DNA of 40,816 bases from Clostridium sp. CAG:253 (GCA_000436755.1 FR887331.1:11022-51837), one strand, 5' to 3'. Shown: positions 25,955 through 34,266, counted from the stretch's first letter. Program-made: numbers and translations. The notes: a model not told the origin generated them from the letters alone.

Positions 25955-27136
25955 CTATTTATTATTCTTTACAAAATCCTCGTAAAGAGGTGACATGCTT
26001 CTAAGTCTTTCAATAATTCCTTTAAGCTTGTCTACTGTAAAATCAACTTCTTCCATAGTATTCTTTTCTGATAAAGTAAGTCTTAAAGAACCATGTGCTA
26101 TCTCATGTGGCAGTCCTATGGCAAGTAAAACATGCGAAGGATCGAGTGAACCTGATGTACAGGCTGAACCACTTGAACCACATACACCATTCTGGTCAAG
26201 CAATATAAGCATTGACTCACCTTCAATAAATCTAAAACATACATTTACGTTATTTGGAAGTCTCTTAACTTTATCACCGTTTAATTTTGCATAAGGAATT
26301 TCTTCCATAACCCTGCTGATAAGATGGTCTCTGAGCTTTGTCTCATACTCCATTCTCTCTTTCATATTGTCTCTCGCAAGCTCTACAGCTTTTCCGATTC
26401 CGACAATTCCCGGAACATTATGAGTTCCTGCTCTTCTCTGTCTCTCCTGTGCCCCACCGTGAACAAATGAACCAATTTTTACACCTTTTCTGATGTACAT
26501 AATACCGATTCCCTTTGGTCCGTTTATCTTGTGACCGCTGGCACTGAGCATGTCAATGTTCATCTCATCCACATTCATAGGAATATGGCCAAAAGCCTGA
26601 ACAGCATCTGTATGGAATAATACCCCATGTTCTTTGGCAATCTTTCCGATTTCTGCAATAGGCTCTATAGTTCCAATCTCATTGTTGGCTGTCATAATTG
26701 AAATAAGAATAGTATCCGGTCTGATTGCTTTCTCTACATCGACAGGATTTACAAAACCATTTTCATCTACATCAAGGTAAGTAACCTCAAATCCCTTTTT
26801 CTCGAGATATTCACATGTATGCAGAATGGCATGATGCTCTATTTTTGATGTGATAATATGCTTTCCTTTATTTCCATAAGCATCAGCAGTAGCTTTTAAT
26901 GCCCAGTTGTCAGACTCACTTCCGCCGCCTGTAAAATAAATTTCCTCTGTTTTTGCACCAAGAAAGTCTGCAATAGTCTTTCTTGAATCCTCAACAGCTT
27001 TTTTGCTGTTTCCTGCAAAACTATATATACTTGATGGATTTCCATAAAACTCAGTAAAATATGGTTTCATAGCCTCAAATACTTCTGGATATACCTGTGT
27101 AGTGGCTGCATTATCCATATAGATACACTTACTCAT
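25955..27136 (-). CDS. iscS: Cysteine desulfurase
   Basis: This 393-residue PLP enzyme strips sulfur from cysteine as a persulfide. It has YMDNAATTQVYPEV at the N-terminus, FTGGGSESDNWAL near 69, HTDAVQAFG near 175, the PLP Lys in SASGHKINGPKGIG near 199, and the active Cys in the flexible loop CGSSGSACTSG near 321. The loop length fits the IscS/NifS group I type that donates to IscU and MnmA, both just downstream. A GGAG site precedes the ATG. Its promoter region contains paired dyads that may bind an Rrf2 regulator. Confidence 0.95.
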   Translation of the reverse strand: MSKCIYMDNAATTQVYPEVFEAMKPYFTEFYGNPSSIYSFAGNSKKAVEDSRKTIADFLGAKTEEIYFTGGGSESDNWALKATADAYGNKGKHIITSKIEHHAILHTCEYLEKKGFEVTYLDVDENGFVNPVDVEKAIRPDTILISIMTANNEIGTIEPIAEIGKIAKEHGVLFHTDAVQAFGHIPMNVDEMNIDMLSASGHKINGPKGIGIMYIRKGVKIGSFVHGGAQERQRRAGTHNVPGIVGIGKAVELARDNMKERMEYETKLRDHLISRVMEEIPYAKLNGDKVKRLPNNVNVCFRFIEGESMLILLDQNGVCGSSGSACTSGSLDPSHVLLAIGLPHEIAHGSLRLTLSEKNTMEEVDFTVDKLKGIIERLRSMSPLYEDFVKNNK

Positions 27137-27196
27137 ATTTGTCCACTCCTTTGTCTCATTATTGATTTATTTTATATATCACAGTGTTTTTTCTAT

Positions 27197-27219
27197 TTAA
27201 CGAAAACACTTATCAACAA
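27197..27219. promoter_or_regulatory. Isc operator-like site 2
   Basis: This 23-bp site shares the core GAAAACACTTATCAA with a better dyad 83 bp upstream of it in the isc promoter region (27280-27302), with one base different. It overlaps the expected transcription start of iscS. It also overlaps an 8-bp AGTGTTTT/AAAACACT hairpin in the leader. Confidence 0.4.
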
Positions 27220-27224
27220 GGATT

Positions 27225-27252
27225 ATTATAACATTGCATTTTTCAATGTCAA
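27225..27252 (-). promoter_or_regulatory. Promoter of the iscS-iscU unit
   Basis: Consensus TTGACA (27247-27252) and TATAAT (27225-27230) with a 16-bp spacer lie about 90 bp upstream of iscS, giving a leader of about 80 nt. Confidence 0.8.
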
Positions 27253-27279
27253 CACGATAGTTACAGTATATCGTCGTTC

Positions 27280-27302
27280 TTATTGAAAACATTTATCAAT
27301 AA
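27280..27302. promoter_or_regulatory. Isc operator-like site 1
   Basis: TTATTGA-N9-TCAATAA is a perfect 7-bp inverted repeat upstream of the isc -35 element. With site 2 (27197-27219) it makes a pair whose centres are 83 bp apart, close to eight helical turns, a layout compatible with looping by one repressor. Confidence 0.45.
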
Positions 27303-27343
27303 CTTTCTCAATATGCAAACTGTCATTATCACAAATCAAGTCG

Positions 27344-27387
27344 AAAAAAAACTTGAACATCAAAGCAGAAACTCTAATGTACAAGTT
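27344..27387 (-). terminator. Terminator of tRNA-Leu
   Basis: On the minus strand 27387-27377 pairs with 27360-27350 (11 bp with one internal T-T mismatch), followed by a run of Ts. It begins about 20 bp after the tRNA 3' end and separates it from the isc promoter. Confidence 0.7.
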
Positions 27388-27407
27388 CTAATCTCTCAAT
27401 ATGTAAA

Positions 27408-27490
27408 TGCACCAGGAGGGATTTGAACCCTCACGAGGTCACCCTCGACGGATTTTGAGTCCGTTGCGTCTGCCGTTCCGCCACTAGTGC
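27408..27490 (-). tRNA. tRNA-Leu (anticodon CAA)
   Basis: The 83-base gene folds fully. The acceptor is GCACTAG/CTGGTGC with one G-U pair, the anticodon stem ACGGA/TCCGT surrounds loop CTCAAAA (CAA, reading TTG), and the long variable arm CGAGG/CCTCG is of the class II type. The T arm is GAGGG-TTCAAAT-CCCTC, and the discriminator is A, as leucine tRNAs have. The 3' CCA is not encoded, so it must be added enzymatically. Confidence 0.97.
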
Positions 27491-27515
27491 ATATTGTGTT
27501 GTCACAACATTTGAT

Positions 27516-27544
27516 ATAATACTACCAAATCACTCAATTGTCAA
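27516..27544 (-). promoter_or_regulatory. Promoter of tRNA-Leu
   Basis: TTGACA (27539-27544) and TATTAT (27516-27521) are 17 bp apart, and the tRNA begins about 25 bp after the -10. Confidence 0.8.
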
Positions 27545-27599
27545 TAGCTTTTTTCTTTTTTCAACTCATCCCCGAATGATACTTTTTCCCGAAAAGAAA

Positions 27600-27624
27600 C
27601 TGCCACATAATCAAAATGCGGCAG
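27600..27624 (-). terminator. Terminator of the cheY-like gene
   Basis: CTGCCGCAT and ATGTGGCAG on the minus strand make a 9-bp stem with one G-U pair and a seven-base loop, followed by TTTCTTTT. It starts 40 bp after the cheY-like stop. Confidence 0.85.
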
Positions 27625-27664
27625 ATTATTTTCAATAGGAATACTAATAATTATGTAGATATTT

Positions 27665-28027
27665 TTAACCAATAACCTTTTTAACAGCCTCTAAAACTCG
27701 ATCTGCCTGGAAAGGTTTTACAATGAAGTCTTTCGCCCCATTCTGAATAGCTTCAATAACCATCGCCTGCTGTCCCATTGCTGAACACATAATAACATTT
27801 GCCCCAGCATCAGCTTCCTTAATTTTTTTCAAAGCCTGAATACCATCCATCTCAGGCATAGTAATATCAAGTGTAACTAAATCCGGTTTCAATTCTGTAT
27901 ATTTCTGAATAGCAACAACACCATTCTCTGCTTCCCCAACTACATTGTAACCACCTTTTGTTAAAATATCCTTTACCATCATGCGCATAAATGCCGCATC
28001 ATCAACAACTAAAATATTATTTCCCAT
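27665..28027 (-). CDS. cheY: CheY-like single-domain response regulator
   Basis: The 120-residue protein is a receiver domain only: ILVVDDAAFMRMMVKDIL with the acidic pair Asp9-Asp10, phospho-acceptor Asp54 in LVTLDITMPEMDG, VIMCSAMGQQ with the switch Ser, and FIVKPF with the conserved Lys. The DDAAFMR N-terminus is typical of Firmicute chemotaxis CheY, which reverses flagellar rotation, but no chemotaxis or flagellar gene is near. The symbol therefore rests on sequence only. I chose ATG 28027, after GGGAGA, over upstream in-frame starts. It has its own promoter with a leader of about 120 nt and its own terminator. Confidence 0.85.
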   Translation of the reverse strand: MGNNILVVDDAAFMRMMVKDILTKGGYNVVGEAENGVVAIQKYTELKPDLVTLDITMPEMDGIQALKKIKEADAGANVIMCSAMGQQAMVIEAIQNGAKDFIVKPFQADRVLEAVKKVIG

Positions 28028-28157
28028 GGTCATTCTCCCTTGCATAAATTATTAACAAATCATATCAGCTTTTCAGTTATAAAGCAACCTTTAATATGAT
28101 TCACCAAAGAACTAACTTTTCTTTTGTCAGTCTTTTTGACTACAATTCATGTCTTAG

Positions 28158-28186
28158 ATTATATATCTTTTAAGAACGCGTGTCAA
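28158..28186 (-). promoter_or_regulatory. Promoter of the cheY-like gene
   Basis: Consensus TTGACA (28181-28186) and TATAAT (28158-28163) are exactly 17 bp apart. This is a vegetative sigma-A promoter, not the sigma-D type expected for many motility genes. Confidence 0.8.
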
Positions 28187-28271
28187 GTAAATGGTTAAAT
28201 CAAAACTATTTATTTAAAAGTATATTTCCTGTTTTTACCTGCACTGCGAACACAAACAGATAAACAATTAC

Positions 28272-28724
28272 TTAAAAATATTTATGACTTCCCCACAAAT
28301 TACTTTTTTTCAAATCAAGATACTCGCTGTACGCTTTTTCAAGTATCTGCTTTTCGTTTGAAAATTTAAGTAAATGATATGCCTCATGATATTTGTAATA
28401 TCCTGAATCCACAAAATATTCCTCTCTTTGAGGCTTGCTATGATAACTGTCCGCCATCATAAGATACCAATGTACATCTTTTACTACTGTGTCATTCGGT
28501 GTGTTAAAGGTATATTGGCTCTTGCCAACATATTTGATAATACTGGCAGCCACATTTGTTTCTTCTTTTACTTCCCTAAGAGCAGTCTGCTTGTACTCTT
28601 CGCCTGCTTCAACTGTCCCTTTCGGAAGAACCCAGCCATCATATCGATGTTTATAATTCTTGTAGAGCAATAAAATCTTTCCTCTAAAAATCACCACACC
28701 GCCACAGCTCGTTGCTTCAATCAT
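28272..28724 (-). CDS. Nudix hydrolase
   Basis: The 150-residue protein has a Nudix fold, with the box GTVEAGEEYKQTALREVKEETNV near residues 37-59. The metal-binding REVKEE core and spacing are intact, but the usual Gly near the end (EExG) is Asn. Family members hydrolyse nucleoside diphosphates linked to another group, for example diadenosine polyphosphates, mutagenic nucleotides or RNA caps. The N-terminus (SCGGVVIFRGKILLLYKNYKHRYDGWVLPKG) resembles the Ap4A hydrolase-like group, though this is not decisive. GGAGG precedes the ATG, with its own promoter upstream. Confidence 0.85.
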   Translation of the reverse strand: MIEATSCGGVVIFRGKILLLYKNYKHRYDGWVLPKGTVEAGEEYKQTALREVKEETNVAASIIKYVGKSQYTFNTPNDTVVKDVHWYLMMADSYHSKPQREEYFVDSGYYKYHEAYHLLKFSNEKQILEKAYSEYLDLKKSNLWGSHKYF

Positions 28725-28762
28725 TGCAATTCCTCCTTGGTGTGCGTGAACATACTTATATA

Positions 28763-28791
28763 AGTATACTCTTTTTGATGACTCTTTGCAA
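28763..28791 (-). promoter_or_regulatory. Promoter of the Nudix gene
   Basis: TTGCAA (28786-28791) and TATACT (28763-28768) are 17 bp apart. The -10 lies in a palindrome CATACTTATATAAGTATAC-like (28751-28769), which could be a repressor site. Confidence 0.65.
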
Positions 28792-28797
28792 GAACAT

Positions 28798-30255
28798 TTA
28801 ATCGCCGAGATACTCTCTAAACATTTTTTCGGCTATCGGCACCGCATATCTGCTTCCTGTTCCGGCACCCTCAACAACTATACTGACAGCTATTTTGGGG
28901 TTATCCGCCGGTGCAAATCCAACAAACCATGCGTGTGATGTCCCTTTTGAATCAAACTCAGCTGAGCCTGTTTTTCCTGCAACTCTGTATGAAAATCTGT
29001 TTAATGACGAAGCTGTTCCGTCTTTTACAACTGATTTCATAAGATTTTTAACGCTCACTGCCACACTTTTATCTATAATTTTTCCGGCTGATTTAGGCGA
29101 ATATTTTTTTACCTGCTTTCCCGAATCACTCTCAGTGTGGTCAACTACATACGGCACCATCATTTTTCCCTTATTTGCAATAGTGCTGCTTATAAGAACA
29201 TTTTCAAGTGGTGTTATTCCTGTCTTTCCCTGACCTATTGCAGTCTGCATAATCTCACCTTTGTCCGACTTTCCATTCAAAACAAAACTGCTTTTTTTGT
29301 ATTCAAAATTAACGGATAATTCTCTGTTAAATCCAAATTTTTCGCACAAACTTTTGAAACTGCCTGTATTAAGTTTCAAACCTATATTTGCAAAAGCCCC
29401 GTTGCATGACTCTGAAAAAGCTCTGTTTAAATTTACCTTTCCGTGAACTTCACCGCCGTAACAGCTTATCTTATTTCCATAAAACTCGTCTGTTCCCTTG
29501 CACACATATTTATAATTTTTATATTTACTTCCGTTTTCAATAATGTATTCCGCTGCCGTAAGTATTTTAAATGTCGAACCCGGCGGATATATTCCCTGTG
29601 TTGCCCTGTTTAATAATGCTGAATTTCCGTCACCACCCGATATAAGCTTATCCCAGTCTTTCCCAACGGTATTCGGATTGTAATCGGGTTTTGATACCAT
29701 CGCAAGAATCTTTCCCGTAGACGGTTCCATTGCAACTACTGCTCCCCTGTAACTTCCAATTGCGTCATATGCTGTTTTTTGAAGTTTATAATTGATGGTA
29801 GTAACAACATTATCTCCCGGCTTTTTCTTTCCTTTAAAATTGTCCGTAAGCTGTTCTAACGGATTTGCATGAGATGTAAGTAACGGATAACACTGACTTA
29901 ATTCCACACCTGTCATGCTGTTTGTAATTCTCCCGATAACATGACAAAACATATTGTTATAAGGATAATATCTCTTATCATTTCCCTTTTTATCAGTTAT
30001 AGTTTTCGCCAGAACTTTGCCGTCTGCTGACAGTATTTTTCCTCTCTTTACTTTTTTGGCAAGAACCTCCTGTCTTTTGTTATACGAATTGTTTATTATA
30101 TCCGCACTATCCCTGACCATAAATACAGTTATATATACCATCATCCCCAAAAACAATGCAACAAAAAAATATGTTATGATAAATATCTGGCGGTTTCCTC
30201 TTTTTTGTTCATCATATACCATATCATCAGCCTTTGACCGCCTTCTACTCCTCAT
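28798..30255 (-). CDS. Penicillin-binding protein, class B transpeptidase (PbpA-like)
   Basis: The 485-residue protein has a basic N-terminus, one membrane anchor (IFIITYFFVALFLGMMVYITVF), and a transpeptidase domain with STFK (about 226), SCN (about 281) and KTGS (about 427). The catalytic triad is complete. It crosslinks peptidoglycan outside the cell. It is shorter than FtsI or PBP2 and lacks PASTA domains, resembling the PbpA type that pairs with RodA/FtsW. I chose the ATG at 30255, which overlaps the end of the upstream ftsW-like gene by 11 bases; an alternative ATG is at 30222 after AAAGG. The overlap suggests translational coupling to its glycosyltransferase partner. Confidence 0.9.
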   Translation of the reverse strand: MRSRRRSKADDMVYDEQKRGNRQIFIITYFFVALFLGMMVYITVFMVRDSADIINNSYNKRQEVLAKKVKRGKILSADGKVLAKTITDKKGNDKRYYPYNNMFCHVIGRITNSMTGVELSQCYPLLTSHANPLEQLTDNFKGKKKPGDNVVTTINYKLQKTAYDAIGSYRGAVVAMEPSTGKILAMVSKPDYNPNTVGKDWDKLISGGDGNSALLNRATQGIYPPGSTFKILTAAEYIIENGSKYKNYKYVCKGTDEFYGNKISCYGGEVHGKVNLNRAFSESCNGAFANIGLKLNTGSFKSLCEKFGFNRELSVNFEYKKSSFVLNGKSDKGEIMQTAIGQGKTGITPLENVLISSTIANKGKMMVPYVVDHTESDSGKQVKKYSPKSAGKIIDKSVAVSVKNLMKSVVKDGTASSLNRFSYRVAGKTGSAEFDSKGTSHAWFVGFAPADNPKIAVSIVVEGAGTGSRYAVPIAEKMFREYLGD

Positions 30256-31669
30256 TTCTTCTGCTGCGTCTCTGTCTCTTGCCGTCTGTCTCACCAATCT
30301 CCCCCCTTCCGCTATTTTTAACATACAAACCCTGTATTATCGCAAATAATATCATTGTACTTGTAACAGAACTTCCTCCATAACTAACAAGCGGAAGTGT
30401 AACACCTGTAGACGGAATAAATTTCGTCACACCGCCTATAGTCAGAAAAGTCTGAAACATATATTCAACACTGAGCCCCAAAGCAGTCAGTTTATAAAAA
30501 CGGCTGTTTATTTTCAATGAGATATTGATAAACATAACAAAACAGCTTATCTCAACAAGTATAATACATAACCCGAAAAAAACACCCATCTCCTCGCATA
30601 TGGCAGAAAATATAAAATCAGTCTTTGATACCGGTATCTTTTGCGGCGTTCCCTCGCAAAGTCCCATTCCAAACCATCCTCCGGTACCGATAGCAAACAG
30701 CGACTGCGTTACCTGATACCCCTTGTTCGCAACATCACTCCACGGGTCTTTCCAGGCTGCAACTCTCACCCTCACATGATAAAAAAGCTTATATGCTGCA
30801 GCCGCTCCCGCAGCCAGTGCTCCTGCTCCAAGCAGAATATAGCCTTCTTTTCTGGTTGCCGCATACAATATTACTATATAAGTTATATAAAATATCAATG
30901 CTCCGCCAAGGTCTTTTTCAGCTATCAGTATAAGCACATGTATTGCTGCTGGTATTGATACTTTTACAACATCCGCAAAATTTCTTACTCTCGCAAGCAT
31001 TGCCGCCGCAAAAAAAACAAATATAATCTTTACGAATTCGGATGGCTGCAACGCAAAACTTCCGATTATTATCCAGTTTCTCGAACCGTTTTTCTCTTTT
31101 CCTATAATAAACACAAGCGAGAGCAATACTATGCCGATTATGGCATAAAAAACTCCAAACTTATCGAAATAAGGAAATTTTTCTATCAACAGCGGAATAA
31201 ACAATGAGATGAAACCTGTTGCAGCAACGAATATCATCTGTCTTATTATGTCGTTACCGCCAAGTCGTTCTATCATTATAAATCCTATACACAAAAGCAT
31301 CATCATATTGTTTAGGATAAGTTTTGACATTCCTTTATAAACATACGGATATGCTTTACACATAAATATCAAAAGGACAAGCTGACATACATAATATATC
31401 AATATTTTTATGTCAATACTGTTTAAAAACAAAACAAGCGCAGCTATAAAATGTATACCAAACATTATTTTCTGCTGTCTTTTGTATACTCTTTCCTCAC
31501 GCTCTCTGTCTCCTCCTATAAATACCGTAAAACAATGCCACGCATAAATCGCAAACAATATAATAATTATATATTTTGAAGTTTCTACGAGTATTGAATG
31601 CAACACCCCGATAATGTTCATGTTTCCGAACATATTTATAAGTTTGTCAGCTGCTTCCTGCTTGTTCAT
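30245..31669 (-). CDS. FtsW/RodA/SpoVE-family peptidoglycan glycosyltransferase
   Basis: The 474-residue membrane protein has the SEDS core from about residue 130: GSRNWIIIGSFALQPSEFVKI near 197 (the family's QPSE motif), IAEKDLGGALIFY near 250 (catalytic-Asp region), and near the C-terminus TGVTLPLVSYGGSSV. SEDS proteins polymerise lipid II, each with a class B PBP; here the PBP gene overlaps its end. The N-terminus carries some 130 extra residues with two or three additional membrane helices and a basic loop (GGDREREERVYKRQQK), not present in E. coli FtsW or RodA. The ATG is 12 bp after GGAGGAG, a long spacing. Whether it acts in elongation, division or sporulation is not decidable. Confidence 0.9.
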   Translation of the reverse strand: MNKQEAADKLINMFGNMNIIGVLHSILVETSKYIIIILFAIYAWHCFTVFIGGDREREERVYKRQQKIMFGIHFIAALVLFLNSIDIKILIYYVCQLVLLIFMCKAYPYVYKGMSKLILNNMMMLLCIGFIMIERLGGNDIIRQMIFVAATGFISLFIPLLIEKFPYFDKFGVFYAIIGIVLLSLVFIIGKEKNGSRNWIIIGSFALQPSEFVKIIFVFFAAAMLARVRNFADVVKVSIPAAIHVLILIAEKDLGGALIFYITYIVILYAATRKEGYILLGAGALAAGAAAAYKLFYHVRVRVAAWKDPWSDVANKGYQVTQSLFAIGTGGWFGMGLCEGTPQKIPVSKTDFIFSAICEEMGVFFGLCIILVEISCFVMFINISLKINSRFYKLTALGLSVEYMFQTFLTIGGVTKFIPSTGVTLPLVSYGGSSVTSTMILFAIIQGLYVKNSGRGEIGETDGKRQRRSRRNEE

Positions 31670-31688
31670 AAATCCAAAACTCCTCCTG

Positions 31689-34118
31689 CTATTCCACGCC
31701 GTTTAGCATATGACCTTCATCATAGTCTCCCCTGTATCTGCCGCACAATATCTCTTTTATAGTCTCGCAGTCCTCAAATGTAAAATCATACCTGAATGAA
31801 GATATGCCTTTTTCCAGAAGAACTTCCTCGTATTTTTTCAGATAAAGCGGCTTTGCCTTATAGATAATATTATAGCAGTATTTACAATAATTTATTGCCA
31901 TAAACTTTCTTTTCTTTCTATCTTCAAAACACAACATATCGTTCATTTTATTCTTATCTTTGCATAAAGCGGCACATTCATCAATATTATGTCTTATGCA
32001 CTGTGCCGAAACCATCATAGGAATATGCGTATACATAATAAACTCACAGCCTTCTGTATCTGCAAGTTCGTCCATCTCATACATTGTAAGTTCAAACGGC
32101 ATTGTAAATCTTTCCACGCCGTTTTCTCTCCAAAAACGTACTGCATCGCTGTTCATAGTATACATTTGTGCATCTGTAACTATCTTTTCAGGTGTGACAC
32201 CACACTTTTTTGTTAGATAAGTAAATTCTTCAAAGTTCTTTATCACATATCCTGCACATTCATTTTCAAATTCAAAGTTCTGTTTTTCCCAGACATTTTT
32301 TCTGAATATATGAGGCATAACAATATATGCGTCAATTCCTTTTGAATTTATCATATTTACCGCATCTTTTAACTGACCGGCGTTTAACAGTTCTGTTCTA
32401 AGATATATCTTTTTTAAACCGGAAATGTTAAGTTCAAGGACACATTGAAGCTGCTCTAATTTCATAACAGAGACTATCATTTCGCTCTGCTTCTGTTCCT
32501 TTTTGCTGTTAGTTTCGTTGTGACTGTCGGCACTCTTAGCACAATTTCTTCTATACTTTGACAATATTTCATTTTCAAGTCCCGCAAGAACCTCTCGTCT
32601 CATTTTTTTCAACATTCCGACAGGAACAAAAAGATTGGCTTCTATAAGTATATCCAATTTTTGAAATTTAAATTTAGTTGTCCCTGTCTGTGATATACTC
32701 TTTGCCACACTCTCCTTTGTTGCTGGATTTTTAAGCGCAATATCGCATACATCACCATATACCGTGTACTCATCTTCACCGCATTTTACTTTTAAATGCG
32801 CTTTTTGTCCATTTGAAGCATAAAATTCTCCGATAACAGGTATCTTCTTTTCCTTTTCAATAAAATCTGCTCTTATTTTTTCAAGCATACATGCTTTCTT
32901 TGTCCTGTAAACCTTGTCTCCCCGGTGTATAAGGCTTCCATATTTGAACTTGGCTTCTACAATGCTTCCTGCCTTTTTGTTTTCACCGATAGTATACTCA
33001 TATTCCTGCTCCATATTATCATTGCAGAACTCAACTACATCATGCGGATATAATTCTTTAACTGTTTTGTATTTCAATCTGCCTTTTCCGACTGAAATCA
33101 CCTCTCCAACCAGTACTCCACCATGTTTTGGTCTTTTTACAGATAACATCTTACCATTTTTGCTCTTGTTTTTCTCATATGGAACACCTGACAATCCCTC
33201 CAAATATCCCTGCGTAAATCCACCTCTGTTGTATATTTCCTGAAGGTTTTCCATGTCGTTTGCAAATTCTTTATTGTGTTTCTTAAGGTATTCCTTATAT
33301 GCATCTTTTCCCATAACGGCATATAAATCTACATATTTTCTGAAAATTGATGTCACAAATGCCGTATATTCAGGTCTTTTCATACGTCCTTCTATTTTAA
33401 ATGAATCGATTCCGGCCTCAATCATCTCACAAACATAAGGAAGATTACATAATTCTTTAGGACTTAATATATAATCACCTATATCACTCTTATTTCCTTC
33501 TACAAGATAAGGCTGTCTGCACGGCTGTGCACATCTTCCTCTGTTGCCGCTTCTTCCACCAAGCATGCTGCTGAACAGGCATTGCCCTGAATAGCAATAA
33601 CATAATGCGCCGTGAACAAAGACTTCCATTTCCATCAAGGTATCTTTTCTCATCTGTTCTAATTCGCCGATGGTAAGTTCCCTTGCCGGAACAATTCTTG
33701 TAACTCCGTATTTTTTTAACAAATCGTCTGATACACCCATTGTTATAGTCATCTGCGTACTTGCATGTATCTCCATTTCTGGAAACCATGTGTGAATATT
33801 TCTCATTGCACCGACATCCTGAACTATTACCGCATCAAGCCCAGCTTCATAATATGGTTTTAAAAAAGAGTAAAGTTCAGCAATCTCACGCTCTTTAAGC
33901 AGTGTATTTACTGTCATATATATCTTTACTCCATATATATGACAATAATCAATTGCTCTAAGCATATCATCTCCTTCGGGATTGTCCGCATATGCTCTTG
34001 CGCCAAATCTGCTTCCTCCTATATAAACAGCATCACATCCTGCTGCAACCGCCGCTTTTAAACTCTCAAATGAGCCTGCCGGTGCAAGTATCTCAGGTAC
34101 TTTTATCTGGTTTGCCAA
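31689..34118 (-). CDS. U32 peptidase-family protein, RlhA/TrhP-like hydroxylase relative
   Basis: The 809-residue protein opens PEILAPAGSFESLKAAVAAGCDAVYIGG, the U32 signature. It has the Cys region ALCYCYSGQCLFSS...RGRCAQPCRQPY near 175-205 and SFKIEGRMKRPEYTAF near 240, then a DUF3656-like middle. Family members first called collagenases (E. coli RlhA, TrhP) hydroxylate rRNA or tRNA and bind an Fe-S cluster through such cysteines, so RNA modification is the better guess. A second Cys set near 708-745 (C-x7-C-x3-C-x10-C-x14-C-x2-C) recalls another U32-like half. The start is TTG 34118, eight bases after GGAGG. A terminator hairpin lies just before that site. ftsW follows after 19 bp. Confidence 0.87.
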   Translation of the reverse strand: MANQIKVPEILAPAGSFESLKAAVAAGCDAVYIGGSRFGARAYADNPEGDDMLRAIDYCHIYGVKIYMTVNTLLKEREIAELYSFLKPYYEAGLDAVIVQDVGAMRNIHTWFPEMEIHASTQMTITMGVSDDLLKKYGVTRIVPARELTIGELEQMRKDTLMEMEVFVHGALCYCYSGQCLFSSMLGGRSGNRGRCAQPCRQPYLVEGNKSDIGDYILSPKELCNLPYVCEMIEAGIDSFKIEGRMKRPEYTAFVTSIFRKYVDLYAVMGKDAYKEYLKKHNKEFANDMENLQEIYNRGGFTQGYLEGLSGVPYEKNKSKNGKMLSVKRPKHGGVLVGEVISVGKGRLKYKTVKELYPHDVVEFCNDNMEQEYEYTIGENKKAGSIVEAKFKYGSLIHRGDKVYRTKKACMLEKIRADFIEKEKKIPVIGEFYASNGQKAHLKVKCGEDEYTVYGDVCDIALKNPATKESVAKSISQTGTTKFKFQKLDILIEANLFVPVGMLKKMRREVLAGLENEILSKYRRNCAKSADSHNETNSKKEQKQSEMIVSVMKLEQLQCVLELNISGLKKIYLRTELLNAGQLKDAVNMINSKGIDAYIVMPHIFRKNVWEKQNFEFENECAGYVIKNFEEFTYLTKKCGVTPEKIVTDAQMYTMNSDAVRFWRENGVERFTMPFELTMYEMDELADTEGCEFIMYTHIPMMVSAQCIRHNIDECAALCKDKNKMNDMLCFEDRKKRKFMAINYCKYCYNIIYKAKPLYLKKYEEVLLEKGISSFRYDFTFEDCETIKEILCGRYRGDYDEGHMLNGVE

Positions 34119-34147
34119 GTTGCTTTCCTCCTTCAAAATCATAAAAA

Positions 34148-34171
34148 AGGGCAAAGCCAGCGCTTTGCCCT
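34148..34171 (-). terminator. Terminator/attenuator hairpin directly before the U32 gene (copy 1)
   Basis: AGGGCAAAGC and GCTTTGCCCT form a perfect 10-bp stem around a four-base loop, followed on the minus strand by six Ts. Only about 12 bases separate the T run from the U32 ribosome site. A nearly identical hairpin lies before recG. Confidence 0.85.
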
Positions 34172-34198
34172 AACAAGAATTTCAAAGAAATTCTTGTT
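34172..34198. repeat. 12-bp perfect hairpin adjoining the U32 terminator
   Basis: AACAAGAATTTC (34172-34183) and GAAATTCTTGTT (34187-34198) pair perfectly around AAA. On the minus-strand RNA it forms just before the terminator hairpin with no gap between them. Confidence 0.8.
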
Positions 34199-34234
34199 GG
34201 TACACCACTACATTACAGCAATTTCCTATTCCAT

Positions 34235-34257
34235 AAAAAGAGGACTGTAAACAGTCC
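34235..34257 (-). terminator. Terminator of zapA
   Basis: On the minus strand GGACTG-TTTA-CAGTCC is followed by TCTTTTT, about 10 bp after the zapA stop codon. With the U32 hairpin this makes two terminators within 110 bp. Confidence 0.7.
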
Positions 34258-34266
34258 CCATTTTAT

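Noticed and set aside
27131..27160. Eight-codon frame overlapping the iscS start (ATGA-type overlap)
   Set aside because: There is no ribosome site before it, and its codons show no meaningful composition.
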